Assembly: GCF_014268455.2 (NCBI RefSeq)
Contig: NZ_CP077085.1
Location: 2,232,001 to 2,296,000 of the forward strand
Source of the DNA: Pseudomonas shahriarae
GTDB lineage: Bacteria; Pseudomonadota; Gammaproteobacteria; Pseudomonadales; Pseudomonadaceae
DNA length: 64,000 nt
Direction of reading: 5' to 3'
Both the position numbers and the translations under genes were made by a program. Positions 34,986-43,819 of the stretch are shown piece after piece (the first letter of the stretch is position 1; each line of letters begins with the position of its first letter). A model generated the notes under the pieces. The model was not told the origin of the DNA, did not search any database, and saw only the letters and a list, made by a program, of their open reading frames with translations.

Positions 34986-35207
34986 TTACAGGTCTTTAAC
35001 GGTGCGAACCTGATCCTTGTTGATGCGGGTACGCTTGCCATCCAGTTGTTCGAATTCGTAGAAGCCCGAATCCTGATCGAATTTAGGGGTATCGACAGCC
35101 TGGATTTCGCGACCGTCATTCAGGGTGATCACTGTAGGCGAGGCGCAACCGGCGAGGGTAGCAAGGCCCAGTGCAAGCATGAGAGCGGCGATGGTCCGTT
35201 GGGTCAT
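34986..35207 (-). CDS. YgdI/YgdR-like (DUF903) small lipoprotein
   Basis: 73-residue lipoprotein precursor. The signal peptide ends in the lipobox LAGC with the lipidated cysteine at 22; mature part VITLNDGREIQAVDTP ... GFYEFEQLDGKRTRINKDQV is the compact SH3-like DUF903 domain found in E. coli YgdI and YgdR. Probably anchored in the outer membrane. The ATG at 35207 is the only start giving a signal peptide; the frame upstream is unrelated. Single gene, function unknown. Confidence 0.87.
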   Translation of the reverse strand: MTQRTIAALMLALGLATLAGCASPTVITLNDGREIQAVDTPKFDQDSGFYEFEQLDGKRTRINKDQVRTVKDL

Positions 35208-35287
35208 GAGTCTTCTCCGAGAGTAATACTGTGTTGAGTTCTGACCTTGTGACGTATGCAACGTCGGCAAAGTTCCTTGTCTAGCGC

Positions 35288-35890
35288 TCATTCTGACACG
35301 CCGGGGCGTGGGCGCAACAACTCTGGTGTATTGAGGTTGGCCAGGCGAGGGTCGTTCTCGGCGCAATCGAGCGCCTGGGCCCCTAGTTTCAGCAGGATCT
35401 GGCGCGGGCTGCGCTCTGCAGCCAGCCAGGCGTCCTCCACCGCGTCGCGCAGGCGCGTCGGTATGACGCAGAGCAAAGGCTCCCAGAACGCCCCATGGCG
35501 GATCATCACCGGTACCTGGGGGTGCTGCCGCGCGGTTTCGAGCAGGTCTGCCAACAGTTGCCCGTCGATATGCGGCACATCGCAGGGCAAGATCAATAGA
35601 TGTTCATGGCGCGCGGCGGCCAGGCCGGCGCGGATACCGGCCAAGGGGCCCGGGAAGTCCGGACTGTCGTCGCTCACCAACTGGTCGCCGTACGGGGTGT
35701 ACTGCGCCTGGTTGCGGTTGCAGGAGATGATCAGGTCGTCGGTCAACGGCCGCACCAGTTGGTGCAGGTGAGCAATCAGCGGCTGCCCGTGCCAGTCGAG
35801 CAGCCCCTTGTCCAGGCCGCCCATGCGCTGGCCGCGACCGCCGGCCAGCAACAGGATCGAGCAGGGCAGGGGCGAAGAGTTGAGTGGCAT
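35288..35890 (-). CDS. mobA: Molybdenum cofactor guanylyltransferase MobA
   Basis: 200-residue GTP:molybdopterin guanylyltransferase, making the bis-MGD form of the cofactor. The nucleotide-binding motif [20 protein letters not shown] is at the N-terminus, with [10 protein letters not shown] and LPCDVPHID further on, as in E. coli MobA. It is divergent from moaB-moeA, so the cofactor genes form a compact divergent cluster. ATG 35890 is the family start; the track upstream overlaps moaB and is spurious. Confidence 0.93.
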   Translation of the reverse strand: MPLNSSPLPCSILLLAGGRGQRMGGLDKGLLDWHGQPLIAHLHQLVRPLTDDLIISCNRNQAQYTPYGDQLVSDDSPDFPGPLAGIRAGLAAARHEHLLILPCDVPHIDGQLLADLLETARQHPQVPVMIRHGAFWEPLLCVIPTRLRDAVEDAWLAAERSPRQILLKLGAQALDCAENDPRLANLNTPELLRPRPGVSE

Positions 35891-35966
35891 GACGGCTCCG
35901 CAGCGGCAGTGAAATAGGGGGCTGTGATATAACATCGGGCTGTTCCTTCGACAACCGGACCGAGCC

Positions 35967-36506
35967 ATGAAAGCCAAGGCTGATGCGCCTTTCGTACCTC
36001 TTAATATCGCTGTACTGACCGTCAGCGACACCCGCACCCTGGAAACCGACACCTCCGGGCAGGTCTTTGTTGACCGCCTGCTCGCTGCTGGGCATCGCCT
36101 GGCCGAACGGGTATTGCTCAAAGATGACCTCTACAAAATCCGTGCGCAAGTCGCCCACTGGATTGCCGAGGATGTGGTGCAAGTGGTGCTGATTACCGGC
36201 GGCACCGGCTTCACTGGCCGTGACAGCACCCCCGAAGCGGTCAGTTGCTTGCTGGACAAGCAAGTGGACGGCTTTGGCGAGCTGTTCCGGCAGATTTCGG
36301 TCGCCGATATCGGCACCTCTACCGTGCAGTCCCGTGCCCTGGCCGGCCTGGCCAATGGCACCCTGGTGTGCTGCCTGCCGGGTTCCACCAATGCGGTGCG
36401 TACCGGTTGGGACGGGATTCTCGCCGAACAGCTGGATGCCCGCCATCGCCCATGCAATTTTGTGCCGCACCTCAAGCTGGCCGAGCCGTGTGAATCCCGT
36501 GGATAA
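35967..36506 (+). CDS. moaB: Molybdenum cofactor biosynthesis protein MoaB
   Basis: 179-residue MoaB/MogA-type protein that adenylylates molybdopterin before molybdate insertion in organisms lacking or supplementing MogA. Landmarks: [15 protein letters not shown], the [16 protein letters not shown] loop and [16 protein letters not shown]. The 3' end overlaps the moeA start by 17 bases, so the two are translated together. Divergent from mobA. Confidence 0.93.
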   Translation: MKAKADAPFVPLNIAVLTVSDTRTLETDTSGQVFVDRLLAAGHRLAERVLLKDDLYKIRAQVAHWIAEDVVQVVLITGGTGFTGRDSTPEAVSCLLDKQVDGFGELFRQISVADIGTSTVQSRALAGLANGTLVCCLPGSTNAVRTGWDGILAEQLDARHRPCNFVPHLKLAEPCESRG

Positions 36507-37716
36507 GCCGGGCAAGACCGGCGCCCTGATGCCGGTGGAAGAAGCCCTGGAACGGCTGCTGAACATGGCCGAGGCCGCGCCGATCCGTGAGCAGGAACAC
36601 CTGCCATTGGCCGAGTGCGATGGGCGTGTGTTGGCCGAGGCATTGGTTTCCACCCTCGACCTGCCGCCGTGGCCCAACAGCGCCATGGACGGCTACGCCC
36701 TGCGCACTGCCGATTGGACCGGCGAGCCGCTGCGGGTGAGCCAGCGTATTTTCGCTGGCCAGGCCCCTGAGCCCTTGGCGGCGGGTACCTGTGCGCGGAT
36801 CTTCACCGGCGCTCCGGTACCCGACGGGGCCGACTGTGTGGAAATGCAGGAAAACGCCGAGCTGCAACCCGATCAGCGCGTGAGCTTTACCCAGGCGCTG
36901 CGCGTAGGGCAAAACATCCGATCCAAGGGGCAGGAGACTACAGTCGGTGAGGAAGTCCTGGCTGCCGGTACACGGCTCGGCCCGATTGAACTGGGCCTGG
37001 CGGCGTCCCTGGGGCGCGACCGGTTGGCGGTGGTGCGCCGCGTGCGTGTGGCGGTGCTGTCTACGGGCGACGAGTTGATCGAACCGGGCCTGCCACTGGG
37101 GCCGGGACAGATCTACAACAGCAACCGGCGGGTGTTGTGCAGTTGGTTGCAACGCCTGGGCTGCGAGGTGATCGACGCCGGTATCTTGCCCGATGACCTG
37201 GAATTGACCCGCACCCGCCTGGGCGCACTGGGTTCGGTGGACTTGATCCTGTCTACCGGTGGAGTCTCGGTGGGGGAAGCGGATTTCCTCGGTATCGCAT
37301 TGCGCGAGGAGGGTGAGCTGGCCTTGTGGAAGCTGGCGATCAAGCCTGGCAAGCCTTTGACATTCGGTCATTTCCGCGGCGTACCGGTGATCGGCCTGCC
37401 GGGGAATCCGGCGTCCACCCTGGTTACGTTCGCCTTGCTGGCGCGCCCGTATCTGTTGCGCCGTCAGGGTGTCGCGGTGGTGCAGCCGTTGCGTTTCGAG
37501 GTGCCGGCAGGGTTCGTGTGGGCCAAGCCGGGCAACCGTCGCGAATACCTGCGCGGGCGCCTGGAGCAGGGGCGGGCGGTGATCTACCCGAACCAGAGTT
37601 CCGGTGTGCTGCGCAGTGCCGCCTGGGCAGAGGGTTTGGTGGAAGTGGTGGAGGGCAGCACCTTGGCCATCGGTGATCGGGTGAATTTCATTCCCCTGAG
37701 TGAAGTGTTGGGCTGA
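36490..37716 (+). CDS. moeA: Molybdopterin molybdotransferase MoeA
   Basis: 408-residue enzyme that inserts molybdate into adenylylated molybdopterin. Domain markers: LPPWPNSAMDGYAL, GAPVPDGADCVEMQE, LSTGDELIEPG, LSTGGVSVGEADF and GLPGNPASTLVTF. The start is taken as GTG 36490, overlapping the end of moaB; GTG 36499 and ATG 36529 are alternatives. The length then agrees with E. coli MoeA (411). Forms an operon with moaB. Confidence 0.92.
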   Translation: MNPVDKPGKTGALMPVEEALERLLNMAEAAPIREQEHLPLAECDGRVLAEALVSTLDLPPWPNSAMDGYALRTADWTGEPLRVSQRIFAGQAPEPLAAGTCARIFTGAPVPDGADCVEMQENAELQPDQRVSFTQALRVGQNIRSKGQETTVGEEVLAAGTRLGPIELGLAASLGRDRLAVVRRVRVAVLSTGDELIEPGLPLGPGQIYNSNRRVLCSWLQRLGCEVIDAGILPDDLELTRTRLGALGSVDLILSTGGVSVGEADFLGIALREEGELALWKLAIKPGKPLTFGHFRGVPVIGLPGNPASTLVTFALLARPYLLRRQGVAVVQPLRFEVPAGFVWAKPGNRREYLRGRLEQGRAVIYPNQSSGVLRSAAWAEGLVEVVEGSTLAIGDRVNFIPLSEVLG

Positions 37717-37803
37717 AGAATTTATTTACAGCCCAATGGCTTTTTTCTGACTGCCGAAGGTCAACATCCCTCAGGTCCCCTCCAACAATAGGAGCTTCAC
37801 CCC

Positions 37804-38706
37804 ATGAGTAAACCCAAGGCACTGTTGATTCTGCACGGCAAGCAAGCCCTCAACGAAGACGTGCGGGCGGCAGTGCAAGGCAAGCGCGAGCAGGGGTGGG
37901 AGCTGGCGGTGCGCGTCACCTGGGAGGGCGGCGATGCCCAACGCCTGGTGGGTGAAGCCCTGGATGCCGGCTACACACGCCTGATCGCGGGCGGCGGCGA
38001 CGGCACGCTGCGTGATGTGGCCGAGGCCATGGCCCGCGCCAAGACCGACGCCAGCCTGGTGCTGATGCCCCTGGGCACTGCCAATGACTTCGCCCGTGCG
38101 GCCGGCGTGCCGTTGGAGCCGCGTGAGGCCCTGGCGCTGTTGGACGTTGCGCCGCGCGCTATCGACCTGGGGGAGGTTGGCGGGCAGGTGTTTCTCAATA
38201 TGGCCACTGGCGGTTTTGGCAGCCAGGTCACGGCCAACACTTCCGAGGATCTGAAAAAGGTGCTGGGCGGTGCGGCCTATCTGTTTACCGGCTTGTCGCG
38301 TTTCAGCGAGTTGCGGGCGGCTTATGGGGAGCTGGTGGGGCCGGACTTTCACTGGAGCGGCGAGTTACTGGCCCTGGGCATCGGCAACGGTCGCCAGGCC
38401 GGTGGCGGGCACGAGCTGTGCCCGGGGGCAATGGCCGATGATGGCTTGCTGGATATCAGCATCCTGCCGGCGCCTCAGGAAGTGGTCGGCACCTTGCGCA
38501 GCCTGATGACCGACGGCTGGGGCCTGGATAACCTGTTTGTGCGGGCACGCCTGCCGTGGGTGGAAATCAAGGTGGCCGAAGGACTGGATATCAACCTGGA
38601 TGGCGAACCGCTCAAGGGCAGTGACCTGCGCTTCAGCGCCTTGCCCAAGGCCTTGCAGGTGCACTTGCCGGTGGATTCACCGTTGCTGGCTAATCGTCCA
38701 GGCTGA
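37804..38706 (+). CDS. yegS: YegS-type lipid kinase
   Basis: 300-residue diacylglycerol-kinase-fold protein. The nucleotide motif GGGDGTLRDVAEA, then MPLGTANDFARA and the C-terminal GLDINLDGEPL are characteristic of YegS, which phosphorylates phosphatidylglycerol in vitro. GAGC-free upstream region has a weak AATAGGAG ribosome site (37785-37792). Its last 17 bases overlap the convergent NarL-type regulator gene. Confidence 0.9.
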   Translation: MSKPKALLILHGKQALNEDVRAAVQGKREQGWELAVRVTWEGGDAQRLVGEALDAGYTRLIAGGGDGTLRDVAEAMARAKTDASLVLMPLGTANDFARAAGVPLEPREALALLDVAPRAIDLGEVGGQVFLNMATGGFGSQVTANTSEDLKKVLGGAAYLFTGLSRFSELRAAYGELVGPDFHWSGELLALGIGNGRQAGGGHELCPGAMADDGLLDISILPAPQEVVGTLRSLMTDGWGLDNLFVRARLPWVEIKVAEGLDINLDGEPLKGSDLRFSALPKALQVHLPVDSPLLANRPG

Positions 38707-39349
38707 TGATCTGTTCGCGCACGGCGAACAGCACCAGGCCGGCCACATCAAAAATCTGCAGGCGCTTCATGATCTGCGAGCGGTGAGCTTCCACAGTCTT
38801 GATGCTCAGGCCCAGGCCGTGGGCGATTTCCCGGGTGGATTTGCCGCGTACGATCAGGCGCAGGATTTCCAGCTGGCGCGCCGTCAGGTTGTGGCGCTGC
38901 ACGGGCGCCTCCGGGTGGGACTGGCTGTGGATCAAGGCCTGGTTGATCACGGTGTGGGCGATGGCCGGGCTCAGGTAGCGCTCGTTGTTGCGCAGTGCCA
39001 GCAGCGCATGTTCCAGCTCGTTGGCGGTGGTGTCCTTGAGCAGGTAGCCGTGGGCGCCTGCCTCCAGGGCACGCATGATCAATTGCGGGTCGGTGTGCAT
39101 CGACAGGATCAGCACTTTGCTCTTGGGGTAGGCGTGCTTGAGTTGCTGCAACGCATCCAGGCCGCTGGTGTGCTTCATCGACAGGTCCAGCAAGACGATA
39201 TCGGGCAGCAAGGCGGTATATTGTGCGAGCAGTTGCGCGCCATCGGTGGCCTCGCCAATCACCGCATAGCCTGGGATATCCAGGATCAGCGCGCGCACAC
39301 CCGCGCGGATCAGGGCGTGGTCATCTACCAGCAGTAAATTGCAGGTCAC
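38690..39349 (-). CDS. NarL/LuxR-family response regulator
   Basis: 219-residue two-domain regulator: receiver with Asp55 (IVLLDLSMKHTSGLDAL) and C-terminal LuxR-type DNA-binding domain (LTARQLEILRLIVRGKSTRE, then LSIKTVEAHRSQIMKRL). The gene overlaps the stop of the upstream histidine kinase gene (start 39349, kinase ends 39346), so the two form a classical coupled pair. No nitrate-specific features are seen; signal and targets unknown. Its tail overlaps yegS. Confidence 0.9.
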   Translation of the reverse strand: MTCNLLLVDDHALIRAGVRALILDIPGYAVIGEATDGAQLLAQYTALLPDIVLLDLSMKHTSGLDALQQLKHAYPKSKVLILSMHTDPQLIMRALEAGAHGYLLKDTTANELEHALLALRNNERYLSPAIAHTVINQALIHSQSHPEAPVQRHNLTARQLEILRLIVRGKSTREIAHGLGLSIKTVEAHRSQIMKRLQIFDVAGLVLFAVREQIISLDD

Positions 39350-40239
39350 TCTAGAACCTCAGGGGAATTGGCCCGTTCGAGGGTACGGGGCGCCCAGGGG
39401 AACAGCGCTTCGATTCGCGTGCCAAAGCCGGGTTGGCTATTGACCGTCAGCATGCCGCCCAGTTGATCAATGCGTTCGCACATGCCTGACATGCCCCGTT
39501 GCCCCGCAAGGGCCGGGTCGGTGGCGGGGGAGAACCCCCGGCCGTCATCGCTGATAAACAGCGACAACCCCTGTGGCAAACGTTGCAGGCGCACCAGCAG
39601 GTTGCGCGCCTGGGCATGGCGCAACATGTTCGTCACGGCTTCCTGGGTGATACGAAAGGCCGCCACCGCCATCTCTTCGGGAATCCCGGTCAGGCGTTGC
39701 TGGCATTCCAGGCTCCAATGCACCGGGGTGTTTGCCAGGGTCTTGAGCAGGTGCGCGCGCAGGCTCGCCTCCAGGCCCAGGCTGGTCAGTTGCCGGGGAT
39801 TGAGAATGGCCGAGACGTCCCGCACTTTGGCCAGGGTTTCGTTGAGGGTGTTGCACAGTACGCCGCACTGGTCCTGCAACTCTGCCGGCGAGCGGCGTTG
39901 CAGCCAGTCGCTTTGCAGTTTGGCAGCGGTCAGCAGTTGGCCGATATCGTCATGTAGCTCGCGGCTGAGACGATGGCGCTCGTTTTCCTGGACTTGCAGC
40001 AGGCGGTCGGCCAATTCCTGGGGCTGGAACTTGATCGACTTGCGCGAGCGCCAACGCTGCAGGCCGGCGGCGGTCAGGGCGGCGAGGTTGAGCAACAGCA
40101 AAAACAGCGGCAGCGGTGCTTTGTGGGCATAGACCCAGAGGCTGACCAGAGTCGCGCACAGGCAAAGACCCAGGGTGATCCAACGGGTATTGCCCGAGAG
40201 GACGAACCTGGCGATGAGTGACTTGAGGCTGGCGTACAT
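39346..40239 (-). CDS. Sensor histidine kinase, NarX-type HisKA_3
   Basis: 297-residue membrane kinase. Two transmembrane helices (about 20-38 and 42-60) with almost no periplasmic loop, then a HisKA_3 dimerisation domain with His96 (RLSRELHDDIGQLLTAAK) and a HATPase domain with DDGRGF and GMSGMCERI. The small sensor suggests perception within the membrane or from the cytoplasm. Translationally coupled to the regulator downstream. Confidence 0.9.
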   Translation of the reverse strand: MYASLKSLIARFVLSGNTRWITLGLCLCATLVSLWVYAHKAPLPLFLLLLNLAALTAAGLQRWRSRKSIKFQPQELADRLLQVQENERHRLSRELHDDIGQLLTAAKLQSDWLQRRSPAELQDQCGVLCNTLNETLAKVRDVSAILNPRQLTSLGLEASLRAHLLKTLANTPVHWSLECQQRLTGIPEEMAVAAFRITQEAVTNMLRHAQARNLLVRLQRLPQGLSLFISDDGRGFSPATDPALAGQRGMSGMCERIDQLGGMLTVNSQPGFGTRIEALFPWAPRTLERANSPEVLE

Positions 40240-40573
40240 AGCAGATGGAGCCGATGGGTGTTCGCTGCGGGTAGACCGGTCATGACCGCTGGCCGGGCTC
40301 TGTTTGGAAAGCGATTGGGTTTAGTCTTGGTTCGAGGCGCTTCTCAGATTTATTACGTATTCACGGTCGGCCACTTCGAGCGCGCTAATAGTACCACCAA
40401 CAATTACCGTTGGTCGCCTGCTACAAGGCTTAGTTCAGCGGCGTCTAGTTGTACTATTAATTTGGTTTTGTATCGCTATTACCCATATTGGGTTAATGAT
40501 AGTTGGCTGGCTAAATATTTGACGAGCATTAGTTGGGCGCCCGCCGGCGGCCTGGATTAACCGCACGGCAGGT
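40240..40573. promoter_or_regulatory. AT-rich gene-free region upstream of the kinase-regulator pair
   Basis: 334 bases with no supported gene. Contains a perfect inverted repeat, TAATAGTAC (40386-40394) and GTACTATTA (40451-40459), with CCAAC/TTGG repeats between, and TTACCCATATTGGGTTAA (40479-40496), whose TACCCAT resembles a NarL heptamer. These are candidate operators for the NarL-type regulator; this is inference. Confidence 0.4.
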
Positions 40574-41023
40574 TCAGGAGGCGTAGGGCATGGAGTGGCG
40601 ATGGCGAGCGCCAACATCCTTCTGGGGGATCTGCTGGGCAACCGTCTCAATCAACGTGGTTTGCTCCGCGTCATCCAGGCTGAGTTTGCCGGTCTTGACG
40701 TCGATCAGTTCCAGTTGCCAGGCCAGCAGCGTCAGGCAGTCATGCAGGGCTGCAAGTGCCGTATCGTGGAGCTGCATCGGGCTTTGGGCGTTGCTGATCA
40801 GGTCCTGGATATGCCGGGAAAAGTTGCCAATGGCGTCCAGCGCCATGGCATCGGCCTTTTCTGCCAGTTTGACCAGGCTGTTTTTCATGCAGTCGATGGC
40901 ATCGTTATCGTTGCGGATCAAATGCAGGTGGCTCAGGCATTCCTCAGACTTGGCCAGCAGCATTTCTGCCTCCAGGAGGAACTCGGGAAGTGCGTCTTGC
41001 CACTCTTTACCGTCGTTCATCAT
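40574..41023 (-). CDS. Degenerate Hpt-like (CheA P1-like) protein
   Basis: 149-residue helical protein. Its middle, EAEMLLAKSEECLSHLH ... AIDCMKNSLVKLAEKADAMA ... NFSRHIQDLI, follows the helix pattern of histidine phosphotransfer domains (E..LL..E..LL, then H-S-I-K-G, then a second histidine helix), but the H-S-x-K-G position reads N-S-L-V-K, so the phospho-histidine is absent. ATG 41023 has GGAG six bases upstream. It sits between a NarX/NarL-type pair and CheV, on the strand of the former. The Hpt resemblance is my reading by eye; otherwise the protein is hypothetical. Confidence 0.6.
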   Translation of the reverse strand: MMNDGKEWQDALPEFLLEAEMLLAKSEECLSHLHLIRNDNDAIDCMKNSLVKLAEKADAMALDAIGNFSRHIQDLISNAQSPMQLHDTALAALHDCLTLLAWQLELIDVKTGKLSLDDAEQTTLIETVAQQIPQKDVGARHRHSMPYAS

Positions 41024-41577
41024 GAAAGTCTCCACAACGTACGGTCAGACAATGAGATGTAATACCGGAGCAACGGCTTAAAACTAGCGCCGAAATATGA
41101 CCGAGATCTGTAGTTCATTTCTGAATTTTGAGTAGTACTTTTATTTGAATGACCAGCGTCGCGACTGCTGGCGCTGCTTGCAGTGGGAACAACCAGAGGC
41201 ATTCGCATTACTTCGATTGCCCAGGCGTTAATGCCTGGAAGGCCCTTGGGCCGTGGGCTTGCGATAGCAAACAAAAGCCTGACTCCGTTCATGCAATGAG
41301 AATGGCGTCACATTAATGGCTATTGGATATCGCGAATATCAGGTTGGACCTGATTGCGACTAGGGGAATCCCTTACATGGCGGAACCTTATGTCCGTTTG
41401 AGGGTCGTGCGGCGTGGCTTGACGACCGGACGGCAAGGTGAGGCCAGTAAAGCATGATGTCAGTGTGACATCAATGCATTTGCGTGGCATTTTACCGGGG
41501 GGTCAAGGTTTGGCACTGTCTGCCGATATCTTTCTCCAGTAAGCAGCAAATCTTTCAGCACACCCCAGGAGTCTTCA
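41024..41577. other. Gene-free interval upstream of cheV
   Basis: 554 bases. A frame of 90 codons on the minus strand (41020-41292) overlaps the Hpt-like gene promoter and shows no protein features, so it is not called. The right end holds a sigma-28 promoter for cheV. The rest carries no recognised element. Confidence 0.5.
41503..41529 (+). promoter_or_regulatory. FliA (sigma-28) promoter of cheV
   Basis: TCAAGGTT, an 11-base spacer, then GCCGATAT: an excellent match to the flagellar sigma-28 consensus TAAAGTTT-N11-GCCGATAA. It lies 48 bases before the cheV ATG, so cheV should be expressed with the late flagellar and chemotaxis genes. Confidence 0.75.
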
Positions 41578-42513
41578 ATGGCTGGCATTCTCGACACGGT
41601 AGATCAACGCACGCAACTGGTGGGTGAGAATCGCCTGGAGATCCTTATGTTTCGCCTGGCAGGGCGCCAGTTGTTCGCAATCAACGTGTTCAAGGTGCAG
41701 GAAGTCCTGCAGTTGCCCAAGCTGACCCTGATGCCCCAGCGTCACCCGTTTGTCTGCGGCGTGGTCAACCTGCGCGGCCAGACCTTGCCGGTGATCGACC
41801 TGTCCCAGGCCATCGGCATGCGTCCGCTGGTACCGGGGCCCAACAGTACCATTATCGTTACCGAGTACAACCGCTCGGTACAGGCGTTCCTGGTGGGCGG
41901 CGTCGACCGCATCGTCAACATGACCTGGGAGTCGATCCTGCCACCGCCGGCGAGCGCCGGCCGCCAGCACTACCTCACGGCCATCAGCAAGGTGGATGAG
42001 CAGTTGGTGGAAATCATCGACGTGGAAAAAGTCCTCGCCGAGATCGTGCCCTACAACGCCAAGGTCTCCCGGGAAAAACTCGAGGATCCGGTGCTCGAAC
42101 GTGCCCGTGGTCGCGAAGTGCTGTTGGTGGATGACTCCAACGTGGCCTTGTCGCAACTGCGCGACACTCTGGGGCAACTGGGGGTGAAGATGCATATCGC
42201 CAGTGACGGCCTCAAGGCCTTGAACATGCTCAAGGCATGGGCGGACAGCGGCCAGGTGATGACCGACAAACTGTTGATGATCTTCACCGACGCCGAAATG
42301 CCCGAGATGGACGGCTACCGCCTGACTACCGAAATCCGCAACGACCCGCGTCTGCGCGGCCTCTATGTGGTGCTGCACACATCCTTGTCGGGCAGCTTCA
42401 ACGACTCGATGGTGAAGAAGGTCGGTTGCGACAACTTCCTCTCCAAATTCCAGCCCGACAAGTTGGTGGATGTGGTGCGCCAGCGCCTGATGCTGGACGA
42501 AGTGCCGGCCTGA
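41578..42513 (+). CDS. cheV: Chemotaxis coupling protein CheV
   Basis: 311-residue CheW-receiver fusion. Residues 20-160 form the CheW domain (FAINVFKVQEVLQLP, GVVNLRGQTLPVIDLS, VEIIDVEKVL); residues 178-300 the receiver with phospho-acceptor in FTDAEMPEMDGYRL. It couples chemoreceptors to CheA and is adjusted by phosphorylation. Not in a chemotaxis operon here; the sigma-28 promoter just upstream ties it to flagellar regulation. Confidence 0.92.
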   Translation: MAGILDTVDQRTQLVGENRLEILMFRLAGRQLFAINVFKVQEVLQLPKLTLMPQRHPFVCGVVNLRGQTLPVIDLSQAIGMRPLVPGPNSTIIVTEYNRSVQAFLVGGVDRIVNMTWESILPPPASAGRQHYLTAISKVDEQLVEIIDVEKVLAEIVPYNAKVSREKLEDPVLERARGREVLLVDDSNVALSQLRDTLGQLGVKMHIASDGLKALNMLKAWADSGQVMTDKLLMIFTDAEMPEMDGYRLTTEIRNDPRLRGLYVVLHTSLSGSFNDSMVKKVGCDNFLSKFQPDKLVDVVRQRLMLDEVPA

Positions 42514-42618
42514 TTCCGGCCTGTGACGAGGGGGCCTCTAATTGCCGGCCGGGGGAAATTTTGATTCTGCCGGCGTGCTCGTATAGGGTGACGCTTTTGC
42601 TCACAGGAACCCACGCTC

Positions 42619-43425
42619 ATGCTTCGTCTCAGCGCGTTGTATCGGTACCCCTTGAAGTCGGGCAAGGCAGAGACCTTGTCGCAGATCGGCCTGGATAAAC
42701 TCGGGCTGGACGGGGATCGACGCTGGATGCTGGTGGACGAGGCCAGTGGGCGATTCCTGACCCAGCGTGCCGTGGCGCAGATGAGCCAGCTGTCGGCGTT
42801 GTGGAATGCCGCCGGTGGCCTGACCTTGAGCGCTGCAGGCCTGCCCACCCTGGATGTGGCGTTGCCCGGCGCCGATGCCGAGCTGCGTGGTGTCACCATC
42901 TGGCGCGACACCCTGCGGGTCCCGGACGCCGGTGCTGAGGCCGCCGATTGGGTCAGCCAGTTCATCGGCAAACCGACACGCTTGGTGCAAGTCCCGCTGG
43001 AGCGCGCGCGCACCACGGCGGCCGGCTACGGCAAGGACGATGACCAGGTGGCGTTCGCCGACGGTTTCCCCTTGTTGCTGATAGGCCAGGCGTCTCTCGA
43101 CGACTTGTCGCAACGCGTCGGCCGGCCCATGGAAATGCTGCGCTTTCGCCCCAACCTGGTGATCGAAGGCAGCGAGGCTTTTGCCGAGGATGGCTGGAAG
43201 CGCGTGCGCATTGGTGAGGTGGAGTTCCGGGTGGTCAAGTCCTGCTCGCGGTGCATCCTCACCACCATCGACCCGGCGACCGGGGAGCGCAGTGCCGATC
43301 GCCAGCCGCTGGCGACCCTGGAAACCTACCGCAAACAGCCCGATGGCGTGATGTTCGGCCAGAACCTGGTCAATGACGGCGCGGGCCGCCTGGAAGTCGG
43401 CATGCCGGTGACGATCCTCGAATAA
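42619..43425 (+). CDS. MOSC-domain protein (YcbX-like)
   Basis: 268-residue protein with an N-terminal beta-barrel MOSC_N domain (LSALYRYPLKSGKAE, GLDGDRRWMLVDE) and a C-terminal MOSC domain whose conserved cysteine is in VKSCSRCILTTIDP. Such proteins bind molybdenum cofactor; E. coli YcbX detoxifies N-hydroxylated base analogues with a flavin partner. No ferredoxin domain is attached here. CACAGGAA precedes the ATG. Ends in a terminator shared with ppnP. Confidence 0.87.
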   Translation: MLRLSALYRYPLKSGKAETLSQIGLDKLGLDGDRRWMLVDEASGRFLTQRAVAQMSQLSALWNAAGGLTLSAAGLPTLDVALPGADAELRGVTIWRDTLRVPDAGAEAADWVSQFIGKPTRLVQVPLERARTTAAGYGKDDDQVAFADGFPLLLIGQASLDDLSQRVGRPMEMLRFRPNLVIEGSEAFAEDGWKRVRIGEVEFRVVKSCSRCILTTIDPATGERSADRQPLATLETYRKQPDGVMFGQNLVNDGAGRLEVGMPVTILE

Positions 43426-43437
43426 CCGTCGCCCATG

Positions 43438-43473
43438 AAAAATGCCCGCCTCTTGGGAGGCGGGCATTTTTTT
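43438..43473. terminator. Bidirectional terminator between the MOSC gene and ppnP
   Basis: AATGCCCGCCTC (43441-43452) pairs perfectly with 43457-43468 around four bases; A tract before and T tract after. Confidence 0.93.
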
Positions 43474-43486
43474 GCGCGGAAAAAGC

Positions 43487-43771
43487 TTAGCCGCGGTATT
43501 CGCAGAGGTAGGCAGTGTCCACGGCCACCTTGAGCTGGAACTTGCTGTCGGCAGGCACATTGAACTGGCTGCCGGCGGCGAAGGTTTCCCAGGCGTCGCT
43601 GCCTGGCAACTTGACGGTGAGCGCGCCCGAGACCACGTGCATGATTTCACGCTGGGCCGTGCCGAATTCGTATTCACCCGGAGCCATCACGCCGATGGTC
43701 GCCGGACCTTCAGGGGTGCCGAAGGCGATCGACTTGACGGTGCCGTCGAAGTACTCATTGACTTTGAACAT
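43487..43771 (-). CDS. ppnP: Pyrimidine/purine nucleoside phosphorylase PpnP
   Basis: 94-residue single-cupin protein (formerly DUF1255, YaiE). PpnP phosphorolyses several purine and pyrimidine nucleosides. Cupin segments: [35 protein letters not shown] and [13 protein letters not shown]. Full length and intact. Single gene between a shared terminator and the exonuclease gene. Confidence 0.92.
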   Translation of the reverse strand: MFKVNEYFDGTVKSIAFGTPEGPATIGVMAPGEYEFGTAQREIMHVVSGALTVKLPGSDAWETFAAGSQFNVPADSKFQLKVAVDTAYLCEYRG

Positions 43772-43819
43772 GGGCGAATCCTCGAAAAAAGGGGCAAGAA
43801 AGGTCGGCCAGTATGCCTT

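Noticed and set aside
37731..37746. AGCC-CAAT-GGCT followed by T run after moeA as terminator
   Set aside because: Stem of four base pairs is too weak to call, although the T run is suggestive.
41020..41292. 90-codon minus-strand frame upstream of the Hpt-like gene
   Set aside because: Overlaps the neighbour's start and ribosome site, lies in AT-rich promoter DNA, and shows no conserved-looking segment.
41511..41524. TGGCACTGTCTGCC before cheV as a sigma-54 promoter
   Set aside because: GG and GC are only eight bases apart instead of ten, and the same bases form the spacer of an excellent sigma-28 promoter.
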